Shown piece by piece: positions 52,436 to 64,000 of a DNA stretch of 64,000 bases. Numbering within the stretch: position 1 is the first letter of the stretch; each line of letters starts with the position of its first letter. The notes under the pieces were generated by a model. That model was not told the DNA's origin and did not search any database. It worked only from the letters and a program-made list of their open reading frames with translations. The stretch is taken from the NCBI GenBank assembly GCA_977006965.1, contig OZ345376.1:806001-870000 (forward strand). Direction: 5' to 3'. This DNA is from Phymatolithon calcareum. Its lineage: Eukaryota > Rhodophyta > Florideophyceae > Hapalidiales. The position numbers and the translations under genes were made by a program.

Positions 52436-53456
52436 GGCATATCACTCAGCAGTGAGGGAGTTACCGACAAGAAAATGCTTGAACGCATCCGACAGGCCAA
52501 GATAGCAGTGTATCAGCTGAGATCCCTTGGTGTAACAGCCCGGGGACTCAGCCCCTTAAAAGCAATCAAGATGTACAAGGCCTTGATACAGCCAAGATGG
52601 GAATATGACATGCACCTGACGCCATGGACGACAAGAGTTCAAACAGCTATTGCAGACGTGGAGAAGACTTTTTTTGGACAAGTATTTGGTCCAATCGCAA
52701 AAAATCGAACCGCGAGACTTCGTCTTCTCTGTCGCATACATAATGCGGAAGACAGAAGATTAGTTCTAGCGTTACGAATGCTTGAACGAGCCAGAACAAG
52801 GAAAATGGGCTTGCTCGCAGTCCCAAGAGAGGAAAGAGACGTTGAGGAATTGCAATGGGTGTGTCGTGACATATCATCAATGTTACATCACCACCTATTC
52901 GAGACGGCACTAACCTATCTTAAGCAGCGAGTTTCAGCAAAATCGTTGAGGGACCTGCTCTTTAAAGACGAAGGAGAAGGCTTGGAGGCGAGCAGAAAGA
53001 GGAATATTCCTTATGATATTCCCGGGTCTACTCCTGCCACCATCAGACTACCGAAAGCACGTCACCGCCAATTGGCGATTAAATGGGCATTCGGACGTTT
53101 TCCCCCATTGAGTACCACACTTCTGGAAGACGAGACTAGTGAGACTGAAAAGGCACTTGGCAAAGTACTATTCCTCACAATCGTCTTTTATGACGACATG
53201 GAATAGACCAAGACAAAATAGAACGGCGACGCTGAGATTCCTACAAGTGGACTCTAAGCTTTTCCCTCCACCTTCTCTGGAGGAGGGTTTTTGCAGCTAG
53301 GGCTACGACGATAGCAACGAGCTTTTGCGGGCTTTAACGGAGCTACCAAGGTAGTAGCATCTGAAACGCATCTCCCTTACAGTTTTATGAGTGTTTCTGA
53401 GGGCGTTTAATAAATTCAAAATTCAAAATTCAAAAAAAAAAAAATTAAAACTCAAG
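52436..53456 (+). pseudogene. LINE 3' fragment with A-rich tail
   Basis: Encodes the C-terminal part of a LINE ORF2: ISLSSEGVTDKKMLERI, LRSLGVTARGLSPLKAIKMY, QPRWEYDMHLTPW, FGQVFGPIAKNRTARLRLLCRI, with a stop at 53206. The same order occurs in LINE D. A 3' tail of TTCAAAATTCAAAATTC then oligo(A) (near 53440) marks the end of retrotransposition. It is 5'-truncated, as is usual. Confidence 0.88.
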
Positions 53457-53780
53457 AACTCAGTGGGTCATACAATTCTTAGCAAGGTAAGGACCGACCG
53501 GGCCACAAACCAAGAAGCCAAGAATTCCGGCGCGGGCGGTTCGCCCGCGCCGGCAGAAGCGCCCTCGCCTATGAGGCTGGCAAATGCGCGCATTTTGGCG
53601 GTAGCTCCGCCGAAATTGGGCATCGAAATCGGGAACGCGCCTACATTGTTGCGCCACCAAAGTCTCCAGTTTTCTCGGTGACTCCGATGCCAACGCATCG
53701 CCGCCGTAGGAAATTGACTAATTCCGTAAATTGAGGCGGTAAATGAAACAAGCACGCTATCATAACCGGTCCAAGTTCGT

Positions 53781-54605
53781 TTTCCTCGGGCAATTGCTCC
53801 ACGCGCGAACCAAGCCAAGTGCCGCGCAAGGCCGATCCCCGCGAGTGGCTGCTGTAACCGGAGACAGCTAGGCGTCAACCAACCAATGTGTAAAAAAAGA
53901 CTGCTTCAACAGGAAGCAGGGGCACTGGCAGGAGCAGCGCAGAAGCTTTCGTGACATCCATGCGAGGCCACGCGACGCGGATCAAACAACCAAGAAACGA
54001 GCGCGGCACCGGGAATGGAGAAGACTTGCAACATCGAGGAAGAAGACAGTCTCAAGAGAAAACCTGAAACACCGAGAAAGAACTCGGTTTCAAGATAAGC
54101 GGTGTGCCGCTACCGCAAAATCATCTATAGTGACGATGTCAACGCCCCTACTCAATAGCGACTTACGTAAGTACCACGCCACTTGCCATGCTCAGTTATT
54201 TCCTTTGTGCAATTGCTCCGAGCGCGAGCCAATTCAAGTGCCGCGTAAAGCCGATGCCCGCGAGGGGCTGCTGTAATCGGAGACAGCTAGGCGTCAACCA
54301 ACCAATGTGTGAAAAAAAGACTGCTTTAACAGGAAGCAGGCGCGCTGGCAGGAGAAACGCAGAAGCCTTCGTGACACCCATGAGAGGATACGTTGCACGG
54401 AGCAAAAAGCCGAGGAGCGAGCACGGCAGCGGAAGTGGAGAAGCCCTGCAACACCGAGCAAGAAGTCGGTTTCCAGAGAATACCTAAAATACCAGCGGTA
54501 TGCCGCTGCCGGCAGAGCGTCTATAGAGACGATGTCAACGCCCTTAATCAATAGGGACTTACGCGAGTACCGCGCCACGTGCCATGCGCGGTTACGACAT
54601 GCTAT
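53781..54605. repeat. Diverged tandem duplication, period 419 bp
   Basis: GAGACAGCTAGGCGTCAACC occurs at 53861 and 54280, and most of each 410-bp unit aligns, from CAATTGCTCC.GCGCGA through GACGATGTCAACGCC to GTAC(C)ACGCCA. No coding capacity recognised. Confidence 0.88.
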
Positions 54606-54639
54606 CGGATCAGCTTTCAAACGAGCTCGGTGCACTGAT

Positions 54640-54875
54640 CACCGAGCTGCAAAATATGGCGCAATGAACACACAATGACGCCTCGCTACCCGGGGTCGTC
54701 TACGGGGATCAATACAGGAGTTCTGCAATTTAGATGGGATATCTGAGATCCTAAGTTTTTCCGCCCGCCCCTCTGGCGGTGCGTTTTCGTAAGCTACACA
54801 AAGGTAGGTAGCAACTGAGGAAGCCTTGCACATATCTTCGGAAGTCTGTGGGGCTTTTAAATAAACTTTGCTCAA
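54640..54875 (+). repeat. Dispersed repeat ending TTTTAAATAAAC, copy 1
   Basis: The last 140 bases (GCTACACAAAGGTAGGTAGC..., TCTTCGGAAGTCTGTGGGGC) match the reverse complement of 60385-60530. It ends AAATAAACTTT and an A run before the dispersed repeat at 54887, like a retroposed 3' end. Confidence 0.75.
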
Positions 54876-54886
54876 AAAAATTAAAA

Positions 54887-55040
54887 CTCTAGAGCGCGAC
54901 GATGCAAACGCAAATTTTTTCAGATGTTGTTGTACAAAGACGAGTGAGTCTAGTTCAGATTCGGAATGTACACCTACACCTTCTAGGTCTGCTTTTTGAG
55001 ATGACTTTAGAGAAGGGGAACATTGCGAATATGGAGAAGA
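54887..55040 (+). repeat. Dispersed repeat, copy 2
   Basis: Counterpart of 51801-51965 with the same ATTAAAACTCTAGAGCGCG start and a short frame MQTQIFSDVVVQ. Confidence 0.7.
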
Positions 55041-55519
55041 CGAGCGCCTTATATAGTCTTAAGCATGTCGAGGGTGTGAACCCTTTTCCGTGCAGAACGT
55101 TTTCACAACACAAGGACCACGTTTGATTTCCCAACTCGGATATCTGCACCTGCGTCATATGCTACTGCCGACAACAAGTCTCTGAATCTACCGGTGGTTC
55201 TCCACGTAAGAGAAAGGTCGACACGGTTGCAATGTCTAGGGCTGATATTCAACAGAGCACCTCTTTGAAGAAAATCAGTACTAGGTGCAAACTTTGGTGT
55301 CACAGCCGTGATTGAGCTGATCGCGCTCCAACGCATTCTATCTTCATCCAAGATTAGTCCTGAAAATGAATATGAATGTAAGCGACTCACTAGAGCACTT
55401 GTTGGGAGAGAAGTACGAATCAAGGATATACGGCATAGTCAAACTACGTGAGCTTAGAAAATCGTGCGAAAGCGGCCCTGTTACTCTTGAAGAGAGGCCT
55501 TGGGAGCTTTTAAAATAAA

Positions 55520-57600
55520 TCAACACAGATCCCCTTTTCCGTGGAGTCCGATGTTTCCGAGAACCATCAATCGATTCTGTGCAGCATCTATTCTGGAAAG
55601 CGTAGAAGTTTCTGTTACGCCGTTCAAAGATATGGACATGCCCAAGTATGTAGTTTCAGACACAGTCTCGATTTCTTTTCTTGCAAGAACGAATTTGAAG
55701 CTTTCGTTTGCACCATTGGGAGTTATGACGCAACTCTTCCCGACAGTGGTATTCCAAACCATCTCGGTGGAGGCGACCCAGTCTGAGATGATGTCCAGGA
55801 GCAACTGAAGCCCTTTCGGGGAAAAAGCGCGAAGTATGACGTCATCAGCGAGAAACGTGGCCGGGCTCTTAGAATAATGAAACGGAACTCTTGACAAGCT
55901 CTCAGAAAGAACGTCTATGAAGATATTATATAGCGCCTGTGGGACCCCCTTGTTGAATACAAAGCGATCGTTTCGGTCGTCCGCAGGAGTCTAGATCAGG
56001 GTAGATTAGAGAACGTACCTAATCCAAGAGACCAGTGTTGCCGGAAGACTCTTCTTGAGTGCGAGCTAGAACATGTCTTGGCATGGAGTCAAAAGCCTTC
56101 GATAGATTGAGAACGGCAAGGTTCTTGTGATCACTTTTGATTGCCGCAATGATGCGCAATACGGCATCCCGGCATCCAGAGTCCTTCCTGAACCTAGTTT
56201 GGATCTTTTTGAAGCTGTAGTGTTTTCTCAGGATTCTATCCAGTGCACTCTCGATGATTTTCCTTGCATGCAATAAAGGGCTATCGGTCTGTAGTTTGCA
56301 GGGTCTCTTGGGTCGCCTTTCTTGAAGAGCGGGAGAAGCTTAATCAAGTTCCAGAGGCTGGGGGTTTCTTTCACGCGACCACATGCCCTCCAGAGGGATA
56401 TGATAAGTTTCGCAGATAGCTCAGGCGAGGCTTGGAACATTTCCGAGAAGATTTCATCGGCTCCAACTGCTTTCCGTTTTGGGGCACGATGAATGGTCGG
56501 TACAATTTAATCCTCCAGTTCTGACGTGACGTCAAAACCCAGTTTCTACATCTCATGGTCTTCGAATGTGAATGAGATGGTATGAGCCTAAGCAAGAAAT
56601 TCCTCCGGTTCCAGTTGGATGCCCATTGCTCAGTTTTTCAAGAGCGTGCCTTGTTTACGTTTCGATATTTTACTCAGCATAGCACTGGCCTTGTTGGCAG
56701 AGGAGTTTGACATGTCTTGCACGAACTCTTGAAAACATTTTCGTTTTTTCGATATTACTTTGCTCCTGATGGTCTTGTGAACTTTTCGGTACTCTCGCCA
56801 GTCTTCGGGATCATTCGTCATTTTGGCCTTCCGGAACAAACGAGATCTTTTATAAGCTAGTCTGTCTAGCTCAAGGTCCTAATACCTTGTGAATCTTCCT
56901 CCTCGCGGTTTTCTTCCGGCAAGCCAAGGGGATTTGAGGGCTTTGCAAGCCACCTCGTACAGTGACTTAAGCTCAATTGATTGGAAGCTGTTCCCATTCT
57001 TTCGATTAATGCGGGCATATGCTTCGTGTAGTACTCTGCAACTCGGGCTTGAGCAAGATGATCAGAACGTTTTTGAAGGGGAACTGTATACGCCTTTTCC
57101 ATTTTTGGAGTCATCAAATTAGATGTGCAAACGACGGGGAGGTGATCGCTGCAACCTCGCCACGATCCATTCAGCACTCTTGCGGGACCGACTGGATTCT
57201 TTTCGAGATGAATAGATCAATGCAGCTTTTTCGAGACTGTTCATTAAAGGTTGGTTCTGTTGGGGCTTTTATCTTGTGTCGAATGCTCTCGCACCATCGG
57301 AGAAGAGCAACTACTCTGCTGTTCTGTCTTTCGTCCCAGAGCTTGTGCCGCGCATTGAAGTCGCTACAGATTAATTTGGGGCCAGTTGAATGTCTTCGGA
57401 AGATCTCTGTAGCCTCCTTGGGGCTGGAGAGAGGTGAGATATATACCACAACCGCGATAATGCAGAGTACGGAAATTGACATGATTTGGTACGTGTGGGT
57501 CGAATCTTTTCGGAGGACTCGGTATTTGAGTCCAGGTCTGATGAGAAGGGGGGTGGGGAAATTGTAGGATTTTATGTTAGAAGCCCTCAACGCGGGCACA
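55520..57600 (-). pseudogene. LINE B ORF2 pseudogene
   Basis: Antisense and frame-shifted. Going leftward: apurinic-type endonuclease (VVVYISPL, CSDFNARHKLWDE near 57340, SCIDLFIS, CSDHLPVV near 57150), a lysine-rich linker (FRKAKMTNDPEDWREY), then RT blocks LFKKGDPRDPANYRPIAL (near 56320), FKKIQTRFRKDSGCRD, LNLSKAFDSMPRH (near 56100) and FLADDVIL (near 55850). The C-terminal zinc/LINE tail is not evident. The layout is that of EN-bearing LINEs in the CR1/Jockey/I group. Multiple frame changes make it inactive. Confidence 0.88.
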
Positions 57601-58310
57601 TGCCGACACCAGAGCAGCTTCGCATTGCGCTGTAACCCTTCTAGGGAAGACTACAGCATATCGCCTCCATCATCACACCATCATCTCCTCTTGTATCTCG
57701 TTTTCTAGCATCATTAGTTTGTCCATCGCTTGTTTCACTTCCTATTCTGTTCTATCATTCATCTGCGGCTACGTTAGGTTGCGTTGAAGAGTTTCCAGCA
57801 GCATCGCTGCTAGTTCATCGTAGTTCTCGATATATGGCGAGGGATTTCGCGGAGGGAAGCGGCCGAAAAACCATTTGACTGTCCAAAGTCTACAATTTCA
57901 AGGAACGCAGAAGTTCGTTTATCAAACAATCGAAGCAGGGACGAAGACGAATGTCCCAAGCCTCGAAGAGCAAAGGCGCACAATGAACCACGTGTAAAAT
58001 ACGGTTTGACCGCAGCACCGTTCGGCCGCACGACCATCCGTTTCAACGAGTGTCCTGGATATTGTCATACCCAACTCGAAGCCCGCAGTAACCGCCACAA
58101 GAGCCGGTCCAGCGGCGACCAGCACTGAACCGAAATCAAATGTATCGGAAGACACCTAGCTCAGGATCATAGCACTTGCCAAACCGTGAGCTCACGCATC
58201 TCAACGGCGAGAAACGAAGGTGCACCCGTGCAACATCCGCATCCGTCCGCTCGACCGCATCGAGAAATCGTTTCTTTTGTTTCTCCCACCCTCCCATCCC
58301 CTTTGCGTTC
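57601..58310. other. Spacer between two LINE copies
   Basis: No domain seen; possibly decayed 5' part of LINE B or 3' part of LINE C. Confidence 0.4.
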
Positions 58311-58599
58311 TTGTAGATTAGTTCAGGGAAGCGGAAGTCCAGGGTTTGACCAGGTCGAACTCTGGATGGAGCTCCTCAGATGCACTGGGTCAGGCCCGGC
58401 AGCAGTATAGGATGCGATTTCCTAGAGGGCTCCACCCGCCGGCCACACATTACCGACACAGCTTTATTGCGTTCACTAAAGATCTGAAGTTCTGGCACCT
58501 AGCGGAGATTGAGATAATGTGTTTTCTCGACTTGATTTGGACTACAGGGTTCAGATTCTCGCTCATATCCACGGCGATTTTGCGTTTTTTGGCCTTCTC

Positions 58600-60385
58600 C
58601 GTCTCGCTTCATGCCCAATAGATTCGCAATTTTTCATCCTTGAGGGTGACCTTTCCTTCCACGGTCCTCTTCGCTGGGACTTTCAACAGTTCGTGCTCTT
58701 GGAGGTATCGAATATCCCTCCGTGCCTGTGCTAAGTCCTCATCCTTGCCCTCGTAGTTCTTGATTCTCTCCAGGTTCCGTTTTGCATGCAGGAGTCGCAA
58801 CGCAAAGTATTCTCCTAATATCTTGCGCCTCAGCTCTGGTGGTGTGATTCTGCATAGCGCTCGCATTCGATAATTATTCCGCTTAGCAAATTGGCCAAAT
58901 ATTAGGGAGTAGAACAGTCCTTCTACCTGATCCACATGCGCTTGAATGGACTTCGACCACGGCGTTAGGTGCAGTACGTATTCCCATCGGCATTGGAGCA
59001 GGGCCTTCTATATGGATATGCATTTTGTTGTCGTCAGTCCTTTAGCTGTGACGCCAATGTCCCGGAGGGCGAGGAGTATACCTTTCGCTTTGGAAAGGCG
59101 TTTCAAGGTGGCGTGGTCGGTTACACCTGTATTGTCGATCGTTGTACCGAGGTATTCCAGTCGGCGGGTTTCGTGGAGCTCGGACCACGCAAGTCTGAAT
59201 TTTCGCTGGAAGAGGCCCGGGTATATTAGAACTTCGCTTTTTCCTTTTTTGGTATTCCACGACATGACATTCTCTCTTGCCCAGCTTGTCACCGTATCTA
59301 ACAGCCACTGCATGCCATCCGAGTTTTTAGCTTTTAGCTGTACGTCTTCTGCGAACAGTATTGTCCGGTAAGCTGATAAGCGCGTTGACACTCCCGCGAC
59401 TTTGAAGGCGAAGGTGTCCAGGGAACATGTTGTAAAGACAGGTACTCTGGAGAGAGCCCTGGGGGATTCCGCGATCGATCAGGAGCCACTGGTTTTCCTC
59501 GACTCCGGCTGTGGTGATCCACGACGGCTTCAGTAGGTACTTGACCATCTCTGCGATATCTTTGCATAGGCATGACTCGACTGTCTTCTACGAACTTGTT
59601 ACACTGTCCCGTTTTCGCCTTCCGTACGCATGAACGCATCTTTTGGCGGAACATCAAGTACTTTTCCAGGTCAGCTTCTCTTTTGGTCCGAGTCGCTTTC
59701 CCATAAAGTCGTGTCCTTTCTTTTGCCATAATGTCCAGCTCCCTGGTCCAGAATAGTTTGAATCTTGGTGGACGACGATGCTTATTAGGCCAGGGTCTTG
59801 TTATGAACTTGCTAAACTCCTCGAACTATTCATCGAGATCTTTTTTGTTTTTGCATGGCTTAAATAGGTCCAGCATTTTTGAACCCACCGTTTCATGGCT
59901 TTCGATGCTTTCTCGGCTCTTTCGGCGTTCTGGCTCGCCGTCGCAGAGATAAAAGATTCAACGTAAGCCGGAGCGGGCGTCGTGTGGATTACGTCCAGAA
60001 AGACGGGGCGGTGCCCCACTCGGATTCCATCCCACATTTCTCTTATAGTCTGCACTGGCGACGAGTCCATTGCCTTTGTTGCGAAGATGTCGATGTTGCT
60101 GTTTCTAGAAGGCGAACAGAAGGTGGGGCTGGTTGCTGTTCGCATCTTCCAATTGAAGTTAGCTGCCCACTGGACATGGTGACGGCCTCTGGTCTTCGAC
60201 TTTGTGTCCCAATGCTGGTGTCTCGCGTTAAGGTCGTCCATGAGCACGGATTTACCACGGCATTCCGTTTGTACGATTTTCAGGCACTCCTTGGTTTCAT
60301 CTATAGATGCAAGCGGCGAAATGTAGGCGACGGCGATATGGATCCCTGCGACGGTGGCGATGAGTACTTGTTTTTTTCCTTTCAA
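58600..60385 (-). pseudogene. LINE C ORF2 pseudogene with internal deletion
   Basis: Antisense. Endonuclease AVAYISPLAS, MDDLNARHQHWD and NIDIFATKAMDSS (60385-59801) is followed by a basic linker. The sequence then jumps near 59560 to late RT: WLLIDRGIPQGSLQSTCLYNMF, then ILFAEDVQLKAKNS (FADD box with an E), GVTDHATLKRLSKAKG, and a C-terminal piece YSLIFGQFAKRNNYRMRALCRI. The early RT blocks are missing and frames shift repeatedly. Confidence 0.87.
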
Positions 60386-60530
60386 GTTTATTTAAAAGCC
60401 CTACAGACTTCCGAAGATATGGGCAAGGCTTCCTCCGATGCTACCTACCTTTGCGTAGCTCACGAAACGTCCACCAGTATGGCGGACGGGAAAACTCAGG
60501 ACTCAAAGTGGTCCTATCTCAGTCCTCTAC
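60385..60530 (-). repeat. Dispersed repeat ending TTTTAAATAAAC, copy 2
   Basis: Reverse-complement relative of 54730-54870 sharing TATCTTCGGAAGTCTG and GGCTTTTAAATAAAC. It abuts the endonuclease end of LINE C. Confidence 0.75.
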
Positions 60531-60540
60531 GGGATTGTTG

Positions 60541-61170
60541 GTGCTTGGACTCGACCACTTTTTGACTTGCATTCTGCGGATTAATACAGCCCTTCTTCGC
60601 TCTCCATGCGTTCTATGAGTGTCTTGCTAAATAGTAAGAGCTCATCTAGCGCCTTTTCTGTTTCCAGTCGTTTTTCTCCTTCGAGTTCGTACCCTGCTAG
60701 CGTGCGTTCAAGTGTTTATTTCGTGTAACACGTTCGACTGTGTTTCATGTGAACAGTAGAACGGTCGATATTACCACACTCTGCATACTTCTTCATGATT
60801 GGATATACTGAGCTGTTACTGCTCTGGGGTAATGACATGATACCCGTTGTTTGTACTAATCAATAGAGTCTAGGCAAGTAGTTACCATGAGCCATTGACT
60901 CATCATCATCGCTCCCATGATTCTGCTTAAGAGCGCATGTCCTGTTCCGGATAATGTGCTCGGGCAGAGGAATAAGGACAAAAAACCCGATACCTGTTTG
61001 TTCATTGTAAACTTATTCCGTACCTTCGGGTACACCCAGTTCCTGTTCCGCACGGCATCGTGCACAACCGCTGATCCGCGGTCTCTTTCGATTACAACTC
61101 TTCTACGTTTTCCATTTCAAGGGTCTCCATATGCTCTCTGGCTCTGGTGCCGACTTCTTCAGTCATACTT
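60541..61170. other. No recognisable feature
   Basis: Sequence 3' of LINE D on its strand; short frames only. Confidence 0.4.
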
Positions 61171-61175
61171 GTTGT

Positions 61176-62877
61176 TTACACCTGTGGGAATCTGCCACAG
61201 GCATACTGCAGCGCGAGTTGTCTGTGCTTCACCTTGGGAAACTTGAGGATTGCTGGCAATTCTCTTGTCTTGTCGTATGGTATCTTTCTTTTCCGCTTCG
61301 ATTCTAAGCGGTCTCCTTCCATTTCCAGAAATTTCGATCGAAGTGTTTTGCGAAGATTGGTTTGTTGGATATGCTTTACAGCTTCACCGAACGACTCTCT
61401 GGTCTCCATCGCGGCGATTTTTTTCCTCGTGTTCTCCCATTCATGGTTGTTTCTTCTTTCGGGCACTTCAGTTGAATACATACGTTCTTTCGCCTTGTTC
61501 CTTCTTAGCATTTTGAAGGCTAAGATTTCTCGTCGATGTGCGGCCGCCTGGATCCAGCACAGGAGACGGAGCCTATCCGTCCTTCCTTGGGCCAGTGGCC
61601 CGAATACTTGATTTAAGAATATTGCTTGTACTTCCTTGACGGCATTTTGTACGTCTTCTGTCCAGGGCGCTAAGTGCATTGCGTACTCCCAGCGTGGCTG
61701 TACTAGTGCCTTGTATATCTGAATACACTTCTGTATACTCAGCCCTTTCTTGAACACTCCCAGTGTACGCAACTCGTACACGGCCGTCCTTGCTTTCTTT
61801 AGTCGTTGCATCATTAGCGTATCTGTGACTCCTCCTGGGTCTAGGGATACTCCAAGGTACGTGACCTCCAGAACTTGTGCTAGTACCTTGTTCGCTAGCT
61901 TGAATGTCTTGCCCAATGTTTCCTCTGATTCGAGGAATTCGCTTTTCCCTTGTTTAGTGTTCCAAGTCATCTCTCGATCTTGTGCCCATTGGGTAGCTAT
62001 ATCCAATAGTCCTTGCAGTGCAGCGGGTGATTTCGCAGAGAGAAGAACATCGTCTGCGAAGAGGATAGCCGGAACTTCAGCCCAGGTTTTTGATGCCCGG
62101 CTCATTCGCTCTACGAATTCATCCATGAAGATGTTTGTTTGTTTGTTTATTGCATGATATTCGAGCTACGCTAAGGTAGCTCACATCTAGGGGGCCTCTA
62201 AGATGTTCATGAGCTGGATCCATTCTGGGTACTCGCGTAACTGCTTCCCGCGAGTACTGCGGCACACCACTACACGGCGAAATCCGTGTGCCCTTCGCGG
62301 AACGTAATTCAATTCTTGTTTGGGACAGGACTCGAACCGGCGACCTCACATTCCTTCCTGTATCATACCGAAACATGCGCACAGGTGCGCGGAGGCAGTT
62401 TTACCACTATACCACAGGTGGTGATGAAGATGTTGTATAGGCTTGGACTGAGAGGGGACCCTTGTGGGACCCCCCTGTCCACTAGAAACCAGTTCCTGTT
62501 CGCATCACCAATTTTTGCTACCCAGGATGGTGTCAAGAACGCCTCGGCCATTGCGCAGATCTCCTTGGGCAGTACTTGTCTCATTCTGTGATCAGTACAT
62601 GTGCTTTCTCCGTAGAGTGGCGGAATGTGACCTTTGCGGAAAGACCTTTTCGTGTGAGGAGCGCGACACCACCTCGGACTTTAGAATGTGGGGCACATGG
62701 GCGAGTTGTGGATACCTCCTCATACCGCACGCGCAGTCGTTGGTCCGCTTTTTTCCACGTCTGCATTAGATCAAGTTCTCCTCGAACAGCTGTGTGACCA
62801 TACGGGGCACTTCCGAAGACCCTCCGGCGTTGTAAGTACATAGTTTTAAGGAAATTTTCTGGTTCATTGAGTGTCAC
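61176..62877 (-). pseudogene. LINE D ORF2 pseudogene, SINE-interrupted
   Basis: Antisense. Starts with endonuclease N-terminus (GGVALLTRKGLSAKVTF), then near 62582 jumps to RT (PKEICAMAEAFLTPSWV, FLVDRGVPQGSPLSPSLYN), so most of the endonuclease and early RT is deleted. A tRNA-derived SINE splits the RT after YNIF. The rest is open for 316 residues: FADDVLLSA, GVSLDPGGVTD, QPRWEYAMHLAPW, LNQVFGPLAQGRTDRLRLLC, and a CGRFPQV end at 61176. It is the best-preserved LINE tail here and belongs to the family of 52436-53456. Confidence 0.9.
62135..62423 (-). mobile_element. tRNA-derived SINE, 289 bp, with target duplication
   Basis: On the minus strand it opens CACCTGTGGTATAGTGGTAA, a tRNA-like A box (TGGTATAGTGG), and has a perfect B box GGTTCGAGTCC about 55 bases later. 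It ends in CAATAAACAAACAAACAAAC. Identical 10-bp flanks ATGAAGATGT (62125-62134 and 62424-62433) are its target duplication, within the RT codons of LINE D. The A-B spacing is longer than in an ordinary tRNA, so this is not a functional tRNA gene. Confidence 0.9.
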
Positions 62878-63599
62878 AGGAGGACGGGTTGGGCTCTGAT
62901 GAGAAAGGCGATACCTCGTCTTGGTAGGCTGGTTCTTGATTTCCTTTGACCATGACTAGAGATTGGTGAGGTATTGCGTGGGGTCATTTCGCACGGCCAT
63001 GAAAATGGACTACAATCGGGACTTCCCAGATGCGTTTCAGTTAGTGCAGCTACTCACAAACCGGATATTCTAATGGCATCCATTATCATGGGTGCTTTGT
63101 TTTCGGCGCCAGCGACATTGAAAGTGAGAAATTTGGCCTCTATGATTGAGCTTGGGCGTTTGCGTTCTCCCCAGTCGAGACATCTAAGCTTCCAGGTACT
63201 AGTACGATCTTTAGTGAGTCTTGTTTCCGAGCTGGATTAGCTAGTCTGGCGGGACTGTCGACGAGTTTTGGGGCCTTTGTGGAGCCAGCGTTGGTGTTTT
63301 CATCCGTTTCTTGGCGAGCCTGTGCATCCAGGAGGACTTTCGGTATGGACTTAGATGCTTCAGATCTGCTCTGAGCTTGGGTCCTCGTTTTAAAGAGCTC
63401 TTGCCTTTCAGTTCCCCGAAGTGAATTGAGTTGCATGCTAGCCCACTCGGACTGTCTTTCGTAATAACTCTAAGCGCATGTGTTGTTTCTTGCTTTGGTG
63501 TTCACTGCTGCGTACTGCATTCGTGTCTGGTATGCTTCGAGGTGTTGGATTTTGCGAAGCATGGGAGCCGTAATCAGCCTGTGTCCTTTCATCTTGATT
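62878..63599. other. Probable decayed 5' part of LINE D
   Basis: Antisense frame 63436-63140 (KSIPKVLLDAQARQETDENTN) is hydrophilic like a LINE ORF1 or N-terminal region, but no CCHC knuckle is seen. Assignment rests on position. Confidence 0.3.
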
Positions 63600-63998
63600 T
63601 CAAGAGGCGAGAAGTCTTTGAGATGAAGAAGAAGAAGAGGGAATTTTTATTATAGTGTTACTAATGCATCTGCTGACGCTTGGGGCAACACTTCTGGCGA
63701 GACACGAGGAATCAATCGGAACCCAAAAGCTCCATTTCTCTAAAAGTGGCATAGTCGGCAAAATTCCAAAATCTACCTCTGGTCTCACAGAAGAGATCTC
63801 GAGGGGGAAAATCATATCGCTTCTATTACCACGCAGAGTGTACCGTCTTTTGACGAGCGACGGTACGCATATGGGAGTTTGCGACGTCCCGAGTCGTTTC
63901 TGCGCCGAGGAGCCATGGGCGAGTTTAGCGACTTCCCGGGTCCGTCGTGCCGCGCGGCGATCCACGCGGGGGGTTACTGACGCCCCCAATCTTGTCTG
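63600..63998 (-). CDS. Unidentified ORF open to the window edge
   Basis: About 130 codons on the minus strand, open through the right window edge, with no ATG near its start (only TTG). It begins basic (RVDRRAARRTREVAKLAHG) and ends in a serine run. It could be the end of a gene outside the window or chance openness. Confidence 0.25.
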   Translation of the reverse strand, partial: QTRLGASVTPRVDRRAARRTREVAKLAHGSSAQKRLGTSQTPICVPSLVKRRYTLRGNRSDMIFPLEISSVRPEVDFGILPTMPLLEKWSFWVPIDSSCLARSVAPSVSRCISNTIIKIPSSSSSSQRLLAS

Positions 63999-64000
63999 CG

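Noticed and set aside
62300-62420. Functional tRNA gene
   Set aside because: A-B box spacing too long, no acceptor stem, and target duplications plus tail show a SINE.
1-64000. A defence island, biosynthetic cluster or bacterial-type operon
   Set aside because: No prokaryotic gene organisation; coding content is retroelement pol genes plus two dispersed host genes.

Overview
This is eukaryotic nuclear DNA, gene-poor and repeat-rich. Only two genes are clear: an intronless 1169-residue Na+/K+-type P-type ATPase (44622-48131, +) and an intronless 707-residue FG-repeat, nucleoporin-like protein (37749-39872, -). Compact single-exon genes, an algal-style Na+/K+-ATPase with a very long external loop, and kilobases of nested retrotransposons suggest an intron-poor alga, most likely a red alga. 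That assignment is an inference and was not tested by any search.

Region 1 (1-26376) is a stack of Ty1/Copia elements. Element Z was entered by Y, Y by antisense element X, X by elements 2 and 5, and element 2 by element 1. Joining 8814 to 12961 restores the X reading frame across element 5, which is flanked by the 5-bp target duplication GAGAC. Element 1 is nearly complete and has one open gag-pol frame. Four solo LTRs sit inside other elements, two with perfect 5-bp duplications. The primer site matches the anticodon arm of initiator tRNA-Met, the half-tRNA priming arrangement known from Drosophila copia. Between Z and the last Copia element (7) lies a decayed coding region of unknown origin (20525-22453).

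Region 2 (26376-37700) is decayed sequence. It holds a UPF1/Sen1-like superfamily 1 helicase pseudogene, a 1.5-kb array of one perfect 10-bp unit, and a 162-residue coiled-coil ORF whose 48-bp leader is duplicated beside the array. It also holds a Ty3/Gypsy integrase fragment and a 939-bp Mutator-like element with 58-bp inverted repeats and a 10-bp target duplication.

Region 3 (37700-49200) is the genic island with the two host genes. The long spacers around them contain nothing recognisable.

Region 4 (49200-64000) holds a chromodomain-bearing Gypsy remnant and at least five broken non-LTR (LINE) copies, mostly antisense. One LINE copy is interrupted by a tRNA-derived SINE with a 10-bp target duplication. 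The region also contains a 419-bp tandem duplication, a near-perfect foldback and short dispersed repeats. No CRISPR, rRNA or genuine tRNA gene was seen.
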